Below are positions 21,716 through 24,999 of a stretch of DNA of 24,999 bases, one piece after another (the stretch's first letter is position 1; each line of letters opens with the position of its first letter). The notes under the pieces were generated by a model, which was not told the DNA's origin, did not search any database, and was given only the letters and a program-made list of their open reading frames with translations. The position numbers and the translations under genes are program-made. The stretch comes from JBCBZH01 sp039815415 (GTDB taxonomy: Bacteria; Bacteroidota; Rhodothermia; Rhodothermales; Rubricoccaceae): contig JBCBZH010000027.1 in the NCBI GenBank assembly GCA_039815415.1, positions 1-24,999 of the forward strand, in the 5' to 3' direction.

Positions 21716-22297
21716 CTGACTCTCGAAGCCAACCACACACGTCTCGAACCGCTCAGACACGCGCACATCGCCGATCTGTCGGCTGTCGCGTTCGACCCCA
21801 TGCTCTGGAGGTGGACGCCGACCCAGATCCATACCCTTGAGGACCTCGACGCCTATGTCCGGACCGCGCAGCGCGAGCAGGCAGAGGGAACAGCCATCCC
21901 GTTCGCCATCGTTGAGCGCGCAACCGGGCAGGCCATTGGAAGCACACGGCTCGGGCATCTGGCTCTCGCTCACCGGCGCGTCGAAATCGGGTGGACGTGG
22001 CTGGGGCGCGACGATCAGCGCAGAGCGTTCAACACTCAGTCCAAGCGCCTCCTTCTGCGCTATGCGTTTGAGCACCTGGGGTGCATCCGCGTCGAACTCC
22101 GCGTGGACCGGCTGAATGGTCCGTCGCGGGCGGCCATCGAGCGGCTCGGGGCGGTGGAGGAAGCAACGCTTCGGCAGCACATGATGCTTCCCAGTGGGCG
22201 GCGTGTGGACTGGGTCTACTACAGCATTCTCCGCGACGAGTGGGTGGACGTGGAGGCCCGATTGAAGGCGAGGCTGGCGCGTCATGCTCGAGGCTGA
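21716..22297 (+). CDS. GNAT family N-acetyltransferase (RimJ/RimL-like)
   Basis: The protein of about 193 residues opens (M/L)TLEANHTRLEPLRHAHI, the standard beginning of this subgroup. IPFAIVERATGQAIGSTRLG, VEIGWTWLGRDDQRRAFNTQSKRLLLRYAFEHLGCIRVELRVDRLNGPSR follows, containing the acetyl-CoA-binding region (a Q/R-x-x-G/A-type loop, here QRRAFN) and the RVELRVDRLN-SR signature of ribosomal-protein or small-molecule acetyltransferases. The family-like start falls on a CTG at 21716; the nearest conventional start in frame is the GTG at 21575, which would add 47 residues of non-homologous sequence crossing the motif at 21603. Either a CTG start is used or the start has mutated. Substrate is unknown. 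Confidence 0.82.
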   Translation: MTLEANHTRLEPLRHAHIADLSAVAFDPMLWRWTPTQIHTLEDLDAYVRTAQREQAEGTAIPFAIVERATGQAIGSTRLGHLALAHRRVEIGWTWLGRDDQRRAFNTQSKRLLLRYAFEHLGCIRVELRVDRLNGPSRAAIERLGAVEEATLRQHMMLPSGRRVDWVYYSILRDEWVDVEARLKARLARHARG

Positions 22298-22299
22298 GT

Positions 22300-22309
22300 C
22301 GCCAGCTCG
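22300..22309 (-). repeat. Iterated 10-mer after the GNAT stop codon
   Basis: CGCCAGCTCG begins 2 bp after the GNAT stop codon and is followed by AGCCTGCG, a decayed right half of the palindrome. It precedes the next gene by 9 bp. Confidence 0.75.
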
Positions 22310-22318
22310 AGCCTGCGC

Positions 22319-24112
22319 GTGCCGCGGTCTATTTTGCGTCGCACCACCGCTCCCGCCGTGACTCGAGCCTTGAAGACTGCGCCTCTCGTCGCGCTGGCGA
22401 CCCTGATCATTCTCACCGGCTGCCGCCTCGAGGCCGCCACCGACGACGCCCCCAGCCCGACGGCTACCACCGACGGACTGACGGCATCGGATGACTCGGT
22501 GTTGGTCGAGAAGCTGGCTCAGTACACGACCGTCCGCCTCTCGGCCAACCTGACCGAGCTGTCGGACTCGACGCGGCGGATGATTCCGTACCTGATTGAG
22601 GCTGCCAAGGCGATGGACGAGGTGTTCTGGGTGCAGACCTACGGCGATGGCGATTCGCTGCTGTCCAGCCTCGACAGCGAGGCGGCGCGGCGCTACGCGC
22701 GCATCAACTACGGCCCCTGGGACCGCCTGGATGGCAACGCGCCGTTCCTCGATGGCTTCGGGGCGAAGGCGCCCGGCGCCAACCTGTACCCGGCAGACCT
22801 GACCAAAGATGAGCTTCTCAACACCGCCGACCTGTACCCGGAGCGCGAGCTGACGAGTCTCTATACGCTCGTTCGGCGTGTCAACGGCCAGCTCATCGGT
22901 GTGCCTTACCACGAGGCGTTCGCGCCGCAACACCAGCGCGCGGCGGCCTACCTGCGCCGCGCGGCCGACTTCGCCGAGGACCCAGGTCTGCAGACCTACC
23001 TCCGCCTCCGTGCCGATGCGCTGCTGACCGATGACTACCAGCCGAGTGACCTCGCGTGGATGGACATGCGCGACAACCCACTCGACATCATCATCGGGCC
23101 CATCGAGACGTACGAGGACGAGCTGACGGGCTACAAGACAGCCCACGAGGCGTACGTGCTCATCAAGGACCTCGAGTGGAGCGCGCGCCTCCAGCGCTAC
23201 GCGGACCTCCTGCCCGAGCTGCAGCGCAGCTTGCCGGTGGACAGCGTCTACAAGGCCGAGTCGCCTGGCACCGATGCCGACCTCGGCGCCTACGACGCCG
23301 TCTACACCGCGGGCGATGCCAATGCGGGCTCCAAGAGCATCGCCGTCAACCTGCCCAACGATGAACAGGTGCAGCTGGAGAAGGGCAGCCGTCGCCTCCA
23401 GCTCAAGAACGTGATGCGCGCCAAGTTCGACCGCATCCTGGTGCCCATCGCCGACGTGCTGATTGCGCCGGACCAGCGCGAGAACGTGACCTTCGAGGCG
23501 TTCTTCGGAAACGTCATGTTCCACGAGGTGGCCCACGGGCTGGGGATCAAGAACACGATCTCGGGCAATGGGACGGTCCGTGAGGCGCTTCAGGACCGCG
23601 CCAGCGCGTTGGAAGAGGGCAAGGCCGACGTGCTCGGGCTCTACCTGGTCGAGTCGCTGATCGAGCGCGGTGAGTGGACCGAGGCCTCATTGCTCGATCA
23701 TCAGGTGACGTTCGTGGCCTCCATCTTCCGGTCGATCCGGTTCGGGGCCGCCAGCGCGCACGGGCGGGCCAACCTCGTCCGGTTCAACGTCTTCCGTGAG
23801 CTGGGGGCCATCGTGGAGGACTCCACGGCCGAGGGTCCGGTCTGGCGCGTGGTGCCGGAGCAGGTCTCGGTCGCAACGGATTCGCTCTCGGCGCGCATCC
23901 TCACGCTCCAGGGCGACGGCGACTACGACGCCGTGGACGCCTTCGTGCGGCAGTATGGCCGGATGACGGACGAGCTGCAGGCCAGCCTGGACCGCGTGAC
24001 CGAGGCTGAGATCCCCGTGGACATCGTCTTCGAGCAGGGCGTGGAGACCCTCGGGCTGGCGACCGCGCCAGAGCTGGAGACGGCGGCGACGGACGAGACC
24101 GTGCGTGGGTAA
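22319..24112 (+). CDS. Lipoprotein related to M49 (dipeptidyl peptidase III) zinc peptidases
   Basis: The 597-residue protein has a lipoprotein signal peptide ending in LTGC (Cys35), then a Thr/Asp-rich linker. The catalytic core contains HEVAHG (zinc histidines 402 and 406, general base Glu403) and, 26 residues further, EEGKAD (Glu432/433 and Asp437), the M49-type EExxAE/D zinc-ligand motif. An N-terminal half with LPxNLTELSDSTRRMIPYLIEAAKAMDEVFW matches bacterial M49-like hydrolases. Classical DPP III has HEXXGH; here the spacing is HEXXH. Likely role: peptide trimming at the periplasmic face. The start GTG at 22319 is the first in frame; GTG 22358 gives a shorter signal and lies 21 bp after a weak TATTTTG box. 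Confidence 0.82.
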   Translation: MPRSILRRTTAPAVTRALKTAPLVALATLIILTGCRLEAATDDAPSPTATTDGLTASDDSVLVEKLAQYTTVRLSANLTELSDSTRRMIPYLIEAAKAMDEVFWVQTYGDGDSLLSSLDSEAARRYARINYGPWDRLDGNAPFLDGFGAKAPGANLYPADLTKDELLNTADLYPERELTSLYTLVRRVNGQLIGVPYHEAFAPQHQRAAAYLRRAADFAEDPGLQTYLRLRADALLTDDYQPSDLAWMDMRDNPLDIIIGPIETYEDELTGYKTAHEAYVLIKDLEWSARLQRYADLLPELQRSLPVDSVYKAESPGTDADLGAYDAVYTAGDANAGSKSIAVNLPNDEQVQLEKGSRRLQLKNVMRAKFDRILVPIADVLIAPDQRENVTFEAFFGNVMFHEVAHGLGIKNTISGNGTVREALQDRASALEEGKADVLGLYLVESLIERGEWTEASLLDHQVTFVASIFRSIRFGAASAHGRANLVRFNVFRELGAIVEDSTAEGPVWRVVPEQVSVATDSLSARILTLQGDGDYDAVDAFVRQYGRMTDELQASLDRVTEAEIPVDIVFEQGVETLGLATAPELETAATDETVRG

Positions 24113-24113
24113 T

Positions 24114-24131
24114 CGCCAGCTCGAGCTGGCG
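24114..24131. repeat. Full 18-bp palindrome CGCCAGCTCGAGCTGGCG
   Basis: Second exact copy of the fused 10-mer palindrome. It begins 1 bp after the stop of the M49-like gene, again between convergent genes, and is followed by GAAGA as the copy at 8663 is followed by GAAGT. Confidence 0.95.
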
Positions 24132-24211
24132 GAAGAAGACGCAGAGGAACGTCAGTAGGCCATGACCGGATGCGGCCGGAGTGTAAAGGATGTCGCCGGT
24201 CTGATCTGTAA

Positions 24212-24229
24212 AGGAGCTACCCGGCTCCT
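24212..24229 (-). terminator. Hairpin with TTTA tail after the last minus-strand gene
   Basis: On the minus strand AGGAGC-CGGGTA-GCTCCT is followed by TTTACAG. The first arm overlaps the stop codon of the gene ending at 24228. The stem is only 6 bp and the T-run short, so termination would be weak. Confidence 0.4.
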
Positions 24230-24803
24230 ACAAGCGGTTGGATTTTGCTCCGCGAGCCGGATTAAAACGGAAGTCCAACGACGCACCTCCATAGCTCTGC
24301 CCCCCGTTCACGTTTGCGAACACCCGCACACCAATCCCGAACGCGCCGATCACCGGACCGTGAAACCCAACCTCTAGCGGAAGCCCGGCCTGAACTCTTA
24401 ATCGGTCGCTTCGAGCGTCGCCTGGGATACATCCGAGAATGGTCGAGAAGCACGAGCCTGGCCGGTATCGGGTTGCTTGGTTGGCGGAGATGCCGACGAG
24501 CCCTACCGCTTGCCATCGCCTCGTGACCGGCTGGGCCGCCCCGACGAGAAGCGCAAAGTCATGAGTGTGGTCTCGACGGGAAGAGAAAAGTCCATCAGAG
24601 ATCGGTCTACCGTACTCCGTTACCGACAATCGAGCGATACCGACCCCCCGTCCGCTCTGGACGGTCACAGCCACGGAGCCGTGGGCCCCGCCCTCGACGC
24701 TTGGTCCGAGCCCAGCACCAAGGGTAATCGGCGCGCGGTCAGAGGGTTGGGCTTGCACTGCGGTGGCAGCCAAGAAGAGCATGAGTGCGATACGAACGGT
24801 CAT
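24228..24803 (-). CDS. Secreted, probable outer-membrane beta-barrel protein
   Basis: No named family is recognised. From the ATG at 24803 it encodes 191 residues; the ORF extends 36 residues further upstream but those are not signal-like. It has a clean signal peptide (MTVRIALMLFLAATAVQAQ), then alternating hydrophobic and polar residues with many Gly and Val (ITLGAGLGPSVEGGAHGSVAVTV, GGASLDFRFN), the pattern of small outer-membrane or porin-like barrels. Two Cys (SCFSTILGCIPG) lie close together and may form a disulfide in a loop. It converges on the M49-like gene. Function unknown. Confidence 0.65.
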   Translation of the reverse strand: MTVRIALMLFLAATAVQAQPSDRAPITLGAGLGPSVEGGAHGSVAVTVQSGRGVGIARLSVTEYGRPISDGLFSSRRDHTHDFALLVGAAQPVTRRWQAVGLVGISANQATRYRPGSCFSTILGCIPGDARSDRLRVQAGLPLEVGFHGPVIGAFGIGVRVFANVNGGQSYGGASLDFRFNPARGAKSNRL

Positions 24804-24999
24804 GGTTGCGGTCGATTGGCTTCGAGGTTGGCCTTCGCAATGTCGAACCGCCATCACGTGGATCACGTGGTGCGCTTGCACTACCCACTCCGATTCATTA
24901 GGAGAGACCACCGGAATCTCCTAACCTCTGTTTGCACTGAACTGCCACAGTACCTCTTTGCAGTCGTGAACCCTTCACACTAGCAGAGATCTGAAGGGG
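24804..24999. other. Non-coding end of window with tandem ATCACGTGG
   Basis: Upstream of the last minus-strand gene, a perfect tandem duplication of ATCACGTGG at 24853-24861 and 24862-24870 gives two CACGTG palindromes 9 bp apart. This could be an operator for the gene at 24228-24803, or chance. An inverted GGAGA...TCTCC lies at about 24900-24920. No gene is supported here. Confidence 0.4.

Noticed and set aside
21713..23536. 607-residue minus-strand ORF
   Set aside because: Antisense to the GNAT and M49-like genes, both of which have clear family motifs.
1..24999. Prophage or integrated plasmid
   Set aside because: No integrase, capsid, portal, terminase or replication-relaxase gene is visible; the SPFH virion-core-like name does not imply a phage.

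Overview
The window is high-GC chromosomal DNA from a bacterium most like the Rhodothermota (Rubricoccus/Rubrivirga-type marine relatives of Bacteroidota). This placement is inferred from the YceD-L32-PlsX-FabH-FabD-FabG gene order, acidic protein tails, weak Shine-Dalgarno signals, a TAnnTTTG-type promoter before fabG and RAYT/DUF4178-type accessory genes. No rRNA, tRNA or CRISPR array was seen.

Layout. (1) 1-4531: the 3' part of a membrane-anchored regulator-like gene, then dnaN and dnaA on the minus strand, with a probable oriC (one perfect DnaA box plus variants) upstream of dnaA. (2) 4532-9985: the lipid/ribosome cluster yceD-rpmF-plsX-fabH-fabD-fabG on the plus strand, interrupted by one minus-strand hypothetical gene between fabD and fabG. 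acpP and fabF do not follow fabG. (3) 9986-14185: a small secreted protein, a REP-associated tyrosine transposase (RAYT), a DEAD-box RNA helicase and a ChaN-family protein. (4) 14186-15041: a RelE/ParE-type toxin-antitoxin pair and a dense cluster of dispersed repeats. (5) 15042-21534: a minus-strand membrane/polyamine gene cluster. In transcription order it reads DUF4178 protein, small Gly-rich protein, DUF4178 membrane protein, DUF350 protein, membrane spermidine synthase-like protein, SpeD, SPFH-GYF protein, small membrane protein. (6) 21535-24999: a GNAT acetyltransferase, a lipoprotein related to M49 zinc peptidases, and a convergent secreted protein.

The most striking signal is not a gene. 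A 10-base word, CGAGCTGGCG (reverse complement CGCCAGCTCG), occurs about 35 times by hand count on both strands. It lies in CDSs in several reading frames but is concentrated in intergenic DNA, often as inverted pairs or as the fused 18-bp palindrome CGCCAGCTCGAGCTGGCG just after stop codons of convergent genes. Inverted pairs with a ~20-nt loop bracket both ends of the RAYT gene. It behaves like a REP element, a HIP1-like iterated palindrome or a DNA-uptake-type sequence, and is the best candidate here for an undescribed system.
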